Source of the DNA: JAVBNO01 sp031551485
GTDB lineage: Bacteria; Bacillota; Clostridia; Oscillospirales; Ruminococcaceae
Direction: 5' to 3'
DNA length: 40,391 bases
NCBI GenBank assembly: GCA_031551485.1
Contig: JAVBNO010000050.1
Span: 1-40,391 of the forward strand
Part shown: positions 31,588-40,391 of the stretch, piece after piece
Layout: every line of letters starts with the position of its first letter
Numbering within the stretch: the first letter of the stretch is position 1
The notes under the pieces: model-generated
What the model saw: only the letters and a program-made list of their open reading frames with translations
Databases searched by the model: none
What the model was told of the DNA's origin: nothing
Translations under genes and position numbers: made by a program

Positions 31588-34500
31588 ATGGAATTGATTC
31601 CACTGCTGAAAGCCAAATTGATGGTGCCTGAAATTCCCCAGGCCGCATTGCTTTGCGACCGGATTAAAAGCCTGCGCATTGCAAGCTGCCGCGCCACCAT
31701 TATGACCGCGCCCGCCGGCTATGGCAAAACCACGGCTGTGTTGCTGGCGCTGCGCAAATATCGTGCCCAGATGCACTGGTACCGCCTGGAGAAAGAAGAC
31801 TGCTTTCTCCCGATTTTTTATGCCCATCTCATCAGCACGCTGTTTGGCCAGGGGGAAAACGCGGTCAGTGATTCCGCCCGCAGTTTGGAAAGTATTGATG
31901 CCATATCCAAAGAATATTCGCTGCTGAATGCTGTCATTTGCCAGGAGGCCTGGGCCCGCTTTACCGACAGCCGCGGCGAATATATTATTCTTGACGATTT
32001 TCAGCATGTGTGCGACTGCGCCGCCATTGTGGAAACGATAACCTATTTCATTGCCAATATGCCCCCTTGCGTTCACATTGTGGTCATCTCCCGCTCGGCC
32101 ACCGGCCTTCGGCTGGAAAAACTTTCGCTGACCCAGGATATTGAGTATGTGGACGAAAGCGCGCTGCATTTTACCAAGGCGGAAATTGGCAAGCTGGTAG
32201 CGGCGCGGCCCGGCAATGTTGCCGACAGTAATCATATCCAGGCGCTTTATGAATTTTCAGAGGGCTGGATTGCCGGCATTATGCTGATGCTGCACGCGTC
32301 CCAAAGCGCATTTCGGGAAGAGGCCAAATATATCCACACCGACCGGCAGAGCATTTTTGCCTACTTGCTGGAGGAAGCCTGCGCCGGTGTGGAAGACAAA
32401 AAGGTGCGTGTGCTGGCCCAAATGGCTATCTTTGCCGACTTTACCTGCGGGGATTTAACGGCGGTACTGGGGCTGGGGCTGGCGGATGCGCAGGAACTGG
32501 TCACCTGGCTGGAAACCCGCAATCTCTTCATCCAAAAAATAAGCACCGTGCCCCCCTGTTACCGCTTTCATTCCCTGTTCCAGTACGCTTTACATTCAAT
32601 GCTGCACAACCTGTTTTCCGAGGAGGAAGTTATCCGGCTTCATTTGGCTGCGGCCAAGCATTTTGAAAAAGAGAAGGATTATTGCGCCGCCATTCGCCAC
32701 CTGCTGCTGGCCGGACAAACGACCGGGGCTGTGCAATTGGCAACGTCAGCCGGGCAGGGCGCCATGGATGAAGGAGACATTGACCAGGCGGTCGCCATCA
32801 CCCAGGCCATTCCCGAGGCGCTGGGGTATAATAACGCCACACTGCTGATGCTGCGGGGGGTTGCGCTTATCGCCGCCGAATCGGAACAAAGCTTTGCCCT
32901 TTTGGAGCAATCGCTGGCGCTGGCGCGCAAAGAGAAAAAATATCACCTGCAAATTGGGGTGGAGGGGCTGCTGATCTCCCTTTGCATTCAGAAGGGGAAT
33001 TTTAAGGCCATTGGCAGTATTATCACCAAGCCCCCGCCCTTCCACGTGATGGTCACCAACCGCACCGCCCGCCGTATGCTTCCCATGAGCCTGTTTACCA
33101 AACTCGTCATCACCGACCAGCTGCGTCCGGGGAGGCTTATGGGGCTTTTGGTGGGCCGGATTGGCAAGGGCCAGTCACTGTGGGACTATTCCAACTGTAT
33201 GACCCGGGGTACGTTGTGCTATCGCAGCGGTCACTTTGCCCAAGCGCCGGCCATTCAAAACGATATCCTCAACCACCCGGTCGCACGGATTAACGACCGC
33301 TGGCGGGCTTTGGGGTTAAGTATTTGCATTCATATGGCCTGTATGTCTCGGGACAGAGAGAGCTTGCTGCAGCTGACCGAGGAACTGGCGTCCATTGGCG
33401 AAAAATACGCCTCCGGTTACGCCATCTCTTATGCGCTTTATTTTCGGGCCCATGCCAAATATCAAGCACGGGACACTGAAAACGCAATGCTTCTGATTCG
33501 GCAGGCGGAGACTGCTTTTGCCCGGTACCACAACCCGATGATGGCGCAGGTTTGCCAGCTGTTTCATTTTCTTTGGCAGATGGAGGAGACCCCGGCCCGG
33601 CTTTTGGCGGACCGGATTTACACCGCCCTTTCCCAGCTGCAGGAGCAGCACCCCAGTTTGGGATTTGGGGAGTTTGGGCAAATTGTCACCGGCGTTTGCG
33701 CACGGGAATCGGGGGATTTTGCCGGGGCGGAGGCGCTGTTGTACGACGCTTATCAGGCCTCACGGCTCAAGGGCGCCTGGCAAAGCATGTGCGCCGCCGC
33801 CATGCATCTGGCCGATTTGTACTACCAGCGGCAGGATTTTTCCCGGGAGTTCAGCTATCTGCGCGTTGTGGGGCGGCTGGCAGCCCGCAACGGGTATATC
33901 TATTTCCGTGAGGTTGATTACCCCACACTGGTGCGGGTTTGCGCCCGCTGTGTGGCAAACGGCATCGCCCGTCAACATATGCTGTCGGTGATACAGCGCA
34001 CATTCAGCGTCAAGGACGCCGACCGCCTTCAGCAAAATCCCGCCGACGCAGCCCGGAACCCCCGCGCCTTTATGACCGGCTGCCAAAAGCTGCCCAAGGC
34101 GCAAAAGCCGACGGTCTATGCTTGTCTTTTTGGCGAATTCAGGCTGACTGCCAACGGAGAGTCGCTGGCAACGGGCGAGTGGAAGACCCGTAAAATTTGC
34201 GGTATTCTCAAATACATCCTCGCCCATCCCGGCACCATTGTCACCCGGGAGGCGTTAGCCGCCGCTTTTTGGCCGGAGTCAGATTCCCGGGCCGCCCATA
34301 TCTCGTTGCGGGTGGCATTGTTTGAACTTCGCAAAATACTGGCCCGGGCGGGCATGGCCATTGGCAGCGACAACGCCTTTGTCGAAGAGCGCAAAGACGG
34401 TTTTTTCTTTAAAATTTCCGACATTGTCAAAACCGATGTAGACCATTTTATGACGCTGTATCACCAGAGCAAAAAAGCGGATTTGGCGCCGAGGACGCTG

Positions 34501-34875
34501 GCCGCCATTTTAGCCGAGATGGTTGCCCTTTACCGCGGCGATTTTTTTGGCGACGACGATTACGATGAATGGGTGGCGCTTTCCAGAGCCCATTATAAAT
34601 CTATCTTTATTGAATGTTCTCACCGGTTGGTCGCTTTGCAAATGCAAAACGGAGAGGCTGACCAAGCGGAGGAGCTGCTGGTGCGACATATGCGGGTGGA
34701 CCCCTATGACGAAAAAGCCTGCGGTTTGTTGGTGCGGCTTTACCGGCAGAACGGCCGTAACGATCAGGCCGCGGCACTGCGCCGTCAGTTTGAAAAACGT
34801 TTCTTGGCTGAAATGGGGGTGCCGGCTCAATTGGATGTATCCTTTGACGCTGTGGGAGAAGGCGCGGCGCCCTGA
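31588..34875 (+). CDS. Large MalT-type ATPase/SARP-like (BTAD) transcriptional regulator
   Basis: A 1,095-residue regulator. The N-terminal signal-transduction ATPase (STAND-like, as in MalT) has Walker A APAGYGKTT (41-49) and a Walker B IILDDFQHV (about 133-141), followed by a long helical TPR-like region with alanine-rich repeats. At the C terminus (from about 842) a winged-helix DNA-binding domain of the OmpR/SARP type (CLFGEFRLTANGESL, then ALAAAFWPESDS and RVALFELRKIL) leads into a bacterial transcriptional activation domain (BTAD). Unlike MalT there is no LuxR domain. It is divergent from the zinc-ribbon operon and convergent with the giant vWA gene, which it may control. Start ATG 31588 preferred over TTG 31558; the ribosome site is weak. 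Signal unknown. Confidence 0.87.
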   Translation: MELIPLLKAKLMVPEIPQAALLCDRIKSLRIASCRATIMTAPAGYGKTTAVLLALRKYRAQMHWYRLEKEDCFLPIFYAHLISTLFGQGENAVSDSARSLESIDAISKEYSLLNAVICQEAWARFTDSRGEYIILDDFQHVCDCAAIVETITYFIANMPPCVHIVVISRSATGLRLEKLSLTQDIEYVDESALHFTKAEIGKLVAARPGNVADSNHIQALYEFSEGWIAGIMLMLHASQSAFREEAKYIHTDRQSIFAYLLEEACAGVEDKKVRVLAQMAIFADFTCGDLTAVLGLGLADAQELVTWLETRNLFIQKISTVPPCYRFHSLFQYALHSMLHNLFSEEEVIRLHLAAAKHFEKEKDYCAAIRHLLLAGQTTGAVQLATSAGQGAMDEGDIDQAVAITQAIPEALGYNNATLLMLRGVALIAAESEQSFALLEQSLALARKEKKYHLQIGVEGLLISLCIQKGNFKAIGSIITKPPPFHVMVTNRTARRMLPMSLFTKLVITDQLRPGRLMGLLVGRIGKGQSLWDYSNCMTRGTLCYRSGHFAQAPAIQNDILNHPVARINDRWRALGLSICIHMACMSRDRESLLQLTEELASIGEKYASGYAISYALYFRAHAKYQARDTENAMLLIRQAETAFARYHNPMMAQVCQLFHFLWQMEETPARLLADRIYTALSQLQEQHPSLGFGEFGQIVTGVCARESGDFAGAEALLYDAYQASRLKGAWQSMCAAAMHLADLYYQRQDFSREFSYLRVVGRLAARNGYIYFREVDYPTLVRVCARCVANGIARQHMLSVIQRTFSVKDADRLQQNPADAARNPRAFMTGCQKLPKAQKPTVYACLFGEFRLTANGESLATGEWKTRKICGILKYILAHPGTIVTREALAAAFWPESDSRAAHISLRVALFELRKILARAGMAIGSDNAFVEERKDGFFFKISDIVKTDVDHFMTLYHQSKKADLAPRTLAAILAEMVALYRGDFFGDDDYDEWVALSRAHYKSIFIECSHRLVALQMQNGEADQAEELLVRHMRVDPYDEKACGLLVRLYRQNGRNDQAAALRRQFEKRFLAEMGVPAQLDVSFDAVGEGAAP

Positions 34876-34930
34876 TTCTATTCAAATACAGCGCCCTAAA
34901 CAACACACGCAGGCCCAAAAAGATTTCCGC

Positions 34931-34957
34931 AGGATGCCGCAACCGGCATCCTTTTTT
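34931..34957 (+). terminator. Terminator of the large regulator gene
   Basis: A 9-bp GC-rich stem (34931-34939 with 34944-34952) with loop CAAC is followed by a run of T (34952-34957). The minus strand also has a T-rich tail further on, so it may serve the convergent vWA gene too. Confidence 0.85.
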
Positions 34958-34975
34958 GTGGGTTTTGTTGCGGCA

Positions 34976-37900
34976 TCAAGTACAGTTTTTGAAGTACCAT
35001 GCCACTCCATCCTCAAAGCCTTTGGAAACTCCGCCGAGCTCCGGTGTAAATTTAATGCTTCCATCGCCCAGGTCGCCGCCCAATTTGCCGCCCGGCACAC
35101 CGACACCGCCCTTGCCGCCAAATATCTCTTTGGCATCTTTGGCGGCACCAGATAAGCCGAAGAACGCCTGGACACAGCTGTTGGTGTAACCGGCATAGCT
35201 CTTGGCCAGTTTGACCGCATCCGCATAGTTGCTGGTGACCAGCGAGGCCGCGCACATGCTGCCAATGCCCACATCGACACCGACCAAGGCGCCTACCCCG
35301 TAGCCGAGATAATCATTGGTATCGGGGTCGCCCATATGTTCCATGATGATATATTCCAAGCCACCGTTTTCGCCGTTGTCCAGCACAGCAATGGTCTGGT
35401 AGGTTGAACCGTCCACTTCCAGCATGGCCCAGCGCTTTTGCCCGTTTATCACAGTCGGTTTGTCGGTGACGATGTACATATTACGGTTATAGTGATCTTT
35501 AATACGGTCCAGCATCGCTTTGGGGAAGCCCACTTCTTCTAGCAAAGGAATCAATTGGCCACCCGTGCTGGCGTCAATCAGGCTGAAATGGGTGTCTTTG
35601 GGGCATTTTTGCCAGATGCTTTTGTAGGAGACACCATTTTTGCCCAGCACGGCCCCCTCCAGATCGGAAATGCCCATGCCGCTGAGAATATTGAAGGCGC
35701 GGGTCGCTTCCGCCGATCCGCTGTGCACCTCGTTAAAGGGCGCCATCAGGTTGATGCCGCACACCAGTGCCTTTTCACTGGGTATTTTGCGCACCGTGGT
35801 GGCAATGCAGCGGGTTAATGTGCTTCGGCCAATGTTTATTTGCATATCTTTGGCCATTTGATCTTCGTAGGCGGTTTGCTGGCCGATAAAGCGATATAGG
35901 TTGTTGCGGGTGTACCACCGCAGCGCCGATATTTCGCTGGGGTTTTCGGCTTTGGGAAACTCTTTTTCGAAGGCGGCACTTAATTCGTCGTAACTCTTGC
36001 CGAAAATCTCGGGCAAATTAATGCCCAATGTGCAGAATATGCCGTCCAGCGTTTCGCCTTCTTCCAACACGACTTGGTGGGTATAGGTGCCTTCGGGGGC
36101 CGTTACAGTGTAGAGCACTTTCACCGGCTTGTAATCTTGCTTTTCCAGGGCCCTTTTGCCCACCCGACGGCCCGCCGGCGTTTCGATATAGGCAACCCAC
36201 GCTTTTTCATCGCCTACCGCAAACCCAATATCCACCGCGTTGTCGGAAAGCTCGGTCAGGGGAATGGTCTCTTCAAACACATCGCGGACAACCGTTCCCC
36301 CTTCGGTTGGGGTTTCCCCGGTCATGCCGCCGGCCAGGCTGCCGAACATACCGGACATATTCATGCCGGCGGCGCCACTTTTGGCCGCCTCGGACAGCGG
36401 CACGGCCTCCACCGATACGGTAATGGTTGCCGTCGGATTGCTGACGCCGATGCTTCGCTGCTCGCCGGGAATATAGACATAGCCGGTCAGCTGCGCCATA
36501 TCCCGCATGAAGGGCACGACTAAAATGTGCGTTTTTCCAATTTCGTCGGTGTATTGCAGCGCCGGCAGCGTTTTCATATTTCTGAACTGTGCGGCGCGCT
36601 TTGCGGTAAGGCCGGCATTTTCCTCCAGTAGCTGCTGCTTGCTTGCCACATCCGCCCGCTCGGCGTCGGTGGCGTCATCTTTCAGCGGTTTGGGCGGTTT
36701 CACTTCCTCGGGTGCGGCGTCCGGCGGCGGCAGTTCAACGCCCATATAGTCCGCCAGCGCCTGATAGCCGGCCTCTAGCAGCACAACTTCGGTGCGTTTG
36801 GGCTGGAGCCCCGCCAGCGACAGCATTTGCCCGGCTGTCATTGCCAAATCAAATTCACTGCCCCAGCCCTGGGTCATGACAGCCGCATTGGAATAGCGAA
36901 GCACCCATTTTCCCGATTCCTGATAAGAGGGCCGCCAGGCCAGCGCCTGCAGCGCCCTGACCACTTCGGCGGAGTTTCGCTTGGCTTCCAGCTGCTGGAC
37001 ACCGTAAAGGCCAGGCGACGGCGAGGGTACATCGTTTTTGCCGGGCGACTGGGTCAGGGCGAACTGGGGTTTGGGCGCGGCCGCGGTTTTGGCCAACTCG
37101 GCCGGGTGGGTCGCCCGATAACCTTCCACCGCCTCGGCAATGGCCGCCGCCAGCGCCTGTGCAAATTCCGTATCTTGTCTTACCTCTTCGGGTTTGGGGG
37201 TGAAAATGGCCGATTGGGTAAAGGATGTGTTGGGAATGGTGACTTTCATGGCGGGGGTAAATTCACATTGCAGCCAGAAGTCCTGACTGGGCAACCCGAA
37301 CACCATCAAGCCGCGGCGGCTTTCGCCGTCCATTACGTCAAACCCGCTGCCCATGCCAAGGGCAAGCAGATCGGTTATGGGATCTGCCGCCGCATAGAGA
37401 TCTTCTTTGCCGCCGGCAATGGCTTGCTTGCCCGCCTGTGTATTGGCAAGACTGTTGTGTAAAAAGCCAATCTGGGAACCGACATCGGCTGTGCCGTAGC
37501 CGTCTTCCTTGTCGGAAACCGTAATGTCCGCCACCACATACACCGGCCCACTGCTGACTTCCGCCGCCGCTTCTTCGGCCGCTTCTTGGGCCGCCTCTTG
37601 GGCTTCTTGGGCCTTCGCTTGCGCTTCCTCCTGGGCTTGGAGCCGGGCTGCTTCTTTTTCCTCTTCGGTCATATTTGCCTGGGCCTGGGCATCCGCCTCG
37701 GCCTTGGCGGCCGCTTCGGCAGCTTCCTGCTGGCTTTTTGCAAGCTGCGCAGCCGCAGTGTCTTGCATGGCACCGGTTAATTTACTCATCTCGGCCCGGC
37801 TTACAACACTCATACCGTTGACGGTGATGTCAAAATATTCGCCGCTTGATTTGCCCAGGCTGCTGCCGGCGGAATAGCTGGTGCCGTTTTTGACAGGGAT

Positions 37901-40391
37901 GTGGATGGCACCGCCGCTGATATCGCCGTAAATTTCGGCCTTGCAGTCCGCCAGGGCTTTGGGAATCTCAAACACCCAGCGAATGGGCGTTGAGGAAGCG
38001 GGCGCCAACAGTTTGGGCGTCAGATAACCAAAGGGCACTTCCGACGTAATGGGGCTGATGGGCACTTTAAATACGCCGCTGTTCGTTTGGATATTCATGG
38101 AAAACCGCGCGGCAGGGTCCAAATCCAACAGCGCCTGCACTTTGGAATCGATGGTGGCCTCCACAATACGGAACACCGAATTGTATTGGGCCGATGTATT
38201 TCCAATTTTCGGTACATCACTGCTGGCCTTGACTGTAAGGGCAAAGGTATCCGAAAGTTTGACCGGGGCCATTTTGGGCAGTTGCTCTAAGGGGATATCC
38301 TCGGTTTTGGTCTTGCCCATAAAAGTCAGGCGGATATGCCCCTGGTTCGTATCGTAAAAATTGAGCTGTACATCTTTGGGCGCTTCGTCCGGCACAATGA
38401 ACATTAGAATGCCGGATTTTGTTTCTCCGGCGGGAATGACGACCGAGTAGTCCCCGGGAATTGACAACGGCTGGCCGGCCAGCCATGTACAGCTGGAGGC
38501 CGGGAAGGCCCCCGCCTCGTTGAAGAAAAGGTAAAAATGGGACGCGATAGAGGGGATTTCAAACGGCCTGTCTTTATATTGGTTGGTGACCTCCAGATTG
38601 ACAGCCATATAGGCCATGCCGGCGGGCGGCGCGATGCCTTTAAATTTGCTCAGGCGATACAGGTCGGTCGCCTTGATGGCAATACCTTCACTTTTGCCTG
38701 CCGCTTTCAGGGGTACATGGCTCATAATTTGGGTGCCGGTTCGGGGCAGATCGCCACCGGTCAGCCGGGCGGCCGTATCGCCGCCGTACTGGGAAGTGAT
38801 GTTTTTTGCCTCGGCGGCAATTGCCTTTTCCGCCTCGGCTGCGGCTGCGGCAGTGGCTGCGGCAGCTGCGGCGGCGTCCGCCTGAGATTTGGCGTCGGCC
38901 TGCGCGTTGGACTGTGCCGCCGCCTTAGAGGCTTCCGCCGCTTTTGATGCCTCGGCGGCCTCTACCTCGGCTTCGTAGGCTTCCTGCTCTTCAAACAAGC
39001 TGCCAATGGAAAGCCCCGTCTTAATTTTCATCGCCTCGGGAGGGGCCAGCTTTTCACCGGAGGGAGCCAGCGGCTTAAGGTCGGCCGGGGTGGTGCCGTT
39101 AAAGCTGACTTTTTGGCCGCTTTCCACCGGCAGCGCCACCTTGATGTTGATGGTGGAGGTCTTGGTTGTGACGGGATTGTTCATGTATTCCACCATTTTT
39201 TTCAGCTGAGCGACCACATCCTGAGGATTCCGGCTGATAATGTAGCTGCCGCCGGATTTTTCCGCAGTCCAGCCGAACCGTTCATTTAACGATTCATCGT
39301 CCGACATCCCCACCCAAAGGGTTTGGATATCATTTTCCTTAAACTTTTCCAGCACCTTTTCATAGCCCTCGTCGTTGCTGATCATCGCCTCGTCGGTCAC
39401 ATAAATCAAAATGCGCTTGGAGGTCGCTATATCCATCAGGCTTTGGTAGCTTGTTTTGGTGGTGCCGATAATGTCGGTGCCGCCGGACGCTTCCATGTTG
39501 GAAACGCTGATTAAAAAAGGAATTTTATCGGTGGTCAGCATTTGGAAAAATGTAAAATCAAAATCCATACCCTGCATCAAAATGTCTTTGGGCGCATCCA
39601 AAATGAATTGGCGGTAAAGTGCTTTCAAAGTTCCGATGCGGGTTCCGTTTTCGCCCAGCATGGACTGCATTGATCCGCTTGTGTCAATGGTCAGCATGAC
39701 CACCGGCACATCGGAAATTGCCGAGGTTGTGGGTCGCTTGTAAGTGGCTGTAAAGGCGTGCCCCAGCCGGGCGGCAATGGCGTCAAACACCTTTTTCAAA
39801 GCGTCCTGGTCGGCGGCCGAATAATATTTGCCGTCGGACAGCACCGCAAAGTCTTTGATATCCGAGGGCTTTTCCTCCTCTTCCACCGCCGGGGCGGCAG
39901 GGGTGCTGGGGTCAGCGGTAGGGTCGGCGTTGGGGTCGGCCGGGGGGGCGGGTAGTGGTGGCGGGGGGGCGTGCTCGGGGCCAAACCCGATGGTAAAAAT
40001 GGGTACGCCGGAGGCCGCAATGGCGTTGACGACCTGGGCTTTATCGGTCAGGCCGCCGGCAGCCGGTTCATTTTTGCCGTCGGTAAACAGCACAAGGGTG
40101 GGACGTTCTTTGCCCTCCAGCATTTTTAGGCCTTCAATGGTGGCGCCATATAAGGCGGTGGAACCTCCCAGGGTAATTTTCGCCAAATTGGCAATGGCCT
40201 CGGCCTTTGTGGTGCCGGAAAAGGGTTTTACAGTGCTGTCAAAATCCACAAGCTGAATGCCGGCATCATCGGGCAGCCCTTCAATAAACACTTTGGCCGC
40301 TTCAATGGTCGCATCCAGCTGCCCCTCCATTGAACCGGAGGAGTCCAGCACCAGCACCACATTGGGCGGTCTCTTAAGAGACTCTATGGAG
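34976..40391 (-). CDS. Giant protein with two von Willebrand A domains (5' end outside window)
   Basis: At least 1,804 residues; the frame is open to the window edge, so the N terminus and any signal peptide are missing. Numbering from the GTG at 40358-40360: vWA domain 1 at about 1-200 with MIDAS DSSGS (6-10), Thr68 and Asp94; a Pro/Asp-rich linker (131-165); vWA domain 2 at 218-395 with DTSGS (226-230), Thr295 and Asp323. Two Ala-rich coiled-coil stretches follow (460-520, 870-935), a DUF4352-like beta domain at about 550-690, and a long C-terminal part with no certain family; residues 1160-1285 faintly recall a transglutaminase fold lacking the usual cysteine. It ends 101 bases from the large regulator stop. 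Confidence 0.85.
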   Translation of the reverse strand, partial: SIESLKRPPNVVLVLDSSGSMEGQLDATIEAAKVFIEGLPDDAGIQLVDFDSTVKPFSGTTKAEAIANLAKITLGGSTALYGATIEGLKMLEGKERPTLVLFTDGKNEPAAGGLTDKAQVVNAIAASGVPIFTIGFGPEHAPPPPLPAPPADPNADPTADPSTPAAPAVEEEEKPSDIKDFAVLSDGKYYSAADQDALKKVFDAIAARLGHAFTATYKRPTTSAISDVPVVMLTIDTSGSMQSMLGENGTRIGTLKALYRQFILDAPKDILMQGMDFDFTFFQMLTTDKIPFLISVSNMEASGGTDIIGTTKTSYQSLMDIATSKRILIYVTDEAMISNDEGYEKVLEKFKENDIQTLWVGMSDDESLNERFGWTAEKSGGSYIISRNPQDVVAQLKKMVEYMNNPVTTKTSTINIKVALPVESGQKVSFNGTTPADLKPLAPSGEKLAPPEAMKIKTGLSIGSLFEEQEAYEAEVEAAEASKAAEASKAAAQSNAQADAKSQADAAAAAAATAAAAAEAEKAIAAEAKNITSQYGGDTAARLTGGDLPRTGTQIMSHVPLKAAGKSEGIAIKATDLYRLSKFKGIAPPAGMAYMAVNLEVTNQYKDRPFEIPSIASHFYLFFNEAGAFPASSCTWLAGQPLSIPGDYSVVIPAGETKSGILMFIVPDEAPKDVQLNFYDTNQGHIRLTFMGKTKTEDIPLEQLPKMAPVKLSDTFALTVKASSDVPKIGNTSAQYNSVFRIVEATIDSKVQALLDLDPAARFSMNIQTNSGVFKVPISPITSEVPFGYLTPKLLAPASSTPIRWVFEIPKALADCKAEIYGDISGGAIHIPVKNGTSYSAGSSLGKSSGEYFDITVNGMSVVSRAEMSKLTGAMQDTAAAQLAKSQQEAAEAAAKAEADAQAQANMTEEEKEAARLQAQEEAQAKAQEAQEAAQEAAEEAAAEVSSGPVYVVADITVSDKEDGYGTADVGSQIGFLHNSLANTQAGKQAIAGGKEDLYAAADPITDLLALGMGSGFDVMDGESRRGLMVFGLPSQDFWLQCEFTPAMKVTIPNTSFTQSAIFTPKPEEVRQDTEFAQALAAAIAEAVEGYRATHPAELAKTAAAPKPQFALTQSPGKNDVPSPSPGLYGVQQLEAKRNSAEVVRALQALAWRPSYQESGKWVLRYSNAAVMTQGWGSEFDLAMTAGQMLSLAGLQPKRTEVVLLEAGYQALADYMGVELPPPDAAPEEVKPPKPLKDDATDAERADVASKQQLLEENAGLTAKRAAQFRNMKTLPALQYTDEIGKTHILVVPFMRDMAQLTGYVYIPGEQRSIGVSNPTATITVSVEAVPLSEAAKSGAAGMNMSGMFGSLAGGMTGETPTEGGTVVRDVFEETIPLTELSDNAVDIGFAVGDEKAWVAYIETPAGRRVGKRALEKQDYKPVKVLYTVTAPEGTYTHQVVLEEGETLDGIFCTLGINLPEIFGKSYDELSAAFEKEFPKAENPSEISALRWYTRNNLYRFIGQQTAYEDQMAKDMQINIGRSTLTRCIATTVRKIPSEKALVCGINLMAPFNEVHSGSAEATRAFNILSGMGISDLEGAVLGKNGVSYKSIWQKCPKDTHFSLIDASTGGQLIPLLEEVGFPKAMLDRIKDHYNRNMYIVTDKPTVINGQKRWAMLEVDGSTYQTIAVLDNGENGGLEYIIMEHMGDPDTNDYLGYGVGALVGVDVGIGSMCAASLVTSNYADAVKLAKSYAGYTNSCVQAFFGLSGAAKDAKEIFGGKGGVGVPGGKLGGDLGDGSIKFTPELGGVSKGFEDGVAWYFKNCT

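Noticed and set aside
38820..38960. Alanine-codon-rich stretch resembling a tandem DNA repeat, with a counterpart at 37560-37740
   Set aside because: It encodes Ala/Glu/Gln coiled-coil sequence within the vWA protein; the unit is irregular, so not a true repeat array or CRISPR.

Overview
The window looks like chromosomal DNA of an anaerobic, low-redundancy Bacillota (Clostridia, possibly an Oscillospirales or Christensenellales-like gut bacterium). The grounds are Gram-positive lipoproteins, PTS and ABC sugar importers, RpiR/GntR/IclR regulators, a butyryl-CoA dehydrogenase/ETF module, strong GGAGG ribosome sites and hairpin terminators. Most of it is fairly GC-rich; the first 1.7 kb is clearly AT-rich and looks like a separate acquisition. 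No rRNA, tRNA, CRISPR array or transposase was seen.

Layout. (1) 1-1690, AT-rich: a CPBP intramembrane protease gene on the minus strand. Its leader carries a palindromic operator over the promoter, a shortened cobalamin-type riboswitch and a terminator. It abuts a 5'-truncated HlyD-like remnant (1693-2103). (2) 2200-4637, minus: a surface-glycan modification operon (NeuD/PglD-like acetyltransferase, methyltransferase, GtrB-like glycosyltransferase). (3) 5072-9347: an RpiR-SIS regulator divergent from a cellobiose/lactose-type PTS operon (EIIC, GH1 phospho-beta-glucosidase, EIIB, EIIA). (4) 9532-11754: glycerate kinase and a beta-propeller lactonase. (5) 11816-19495: a GntR/UTRA regulator divergent from a sugar(-acid) operon (lipoprotein binding protein, permease, double ATPase, creatininase-family hydrolase, SDR, RspA/ManD-type dehydratase). 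(6) 19500-20420: terminators, then three tandem 245-bp noncoding repeats. (7) 20526-24862, minus: acyl-CoA dehydrogenase, EtfB, an EtfA-crotonase fusion protein and a nitroreductase. (8) 25190-28170: KDG kinase and a KDPG aldolase fused to a VOC domain, divergent from an IclR regulator. (9) 28299-40391: a minus-strand operon of zinc-ribbon, AIM24/TIGR00266, lipoprotein and DUF3592-like proteins; a divergent 1,095-residue MalT-type ATPase/BTAD regulator; and, convergent with it, a giant protein with two von Willebrand A domains that runs off the right edge.

How it fits together. Regions 3-5 and 8 import and cleave plant-derived sugars and sugar acids. An SDR plus RspA-type dehydratase could give 2-keto-3-deoxy acids, which the KDG kinase and KDPG aldolase split to pyruvate and glyceraldehyde 3-phosphate. 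The acyl-CoA dehydrogenase/ETF/crotonase module would dispose of reducing equivalents in the crotonyl-CoA to butyryl-CoA step. Region 9 has no assigned function and is the best candidate for an undescribed envelope-associated system. The EtfA-crotonase fusion is the most unusual single protein.
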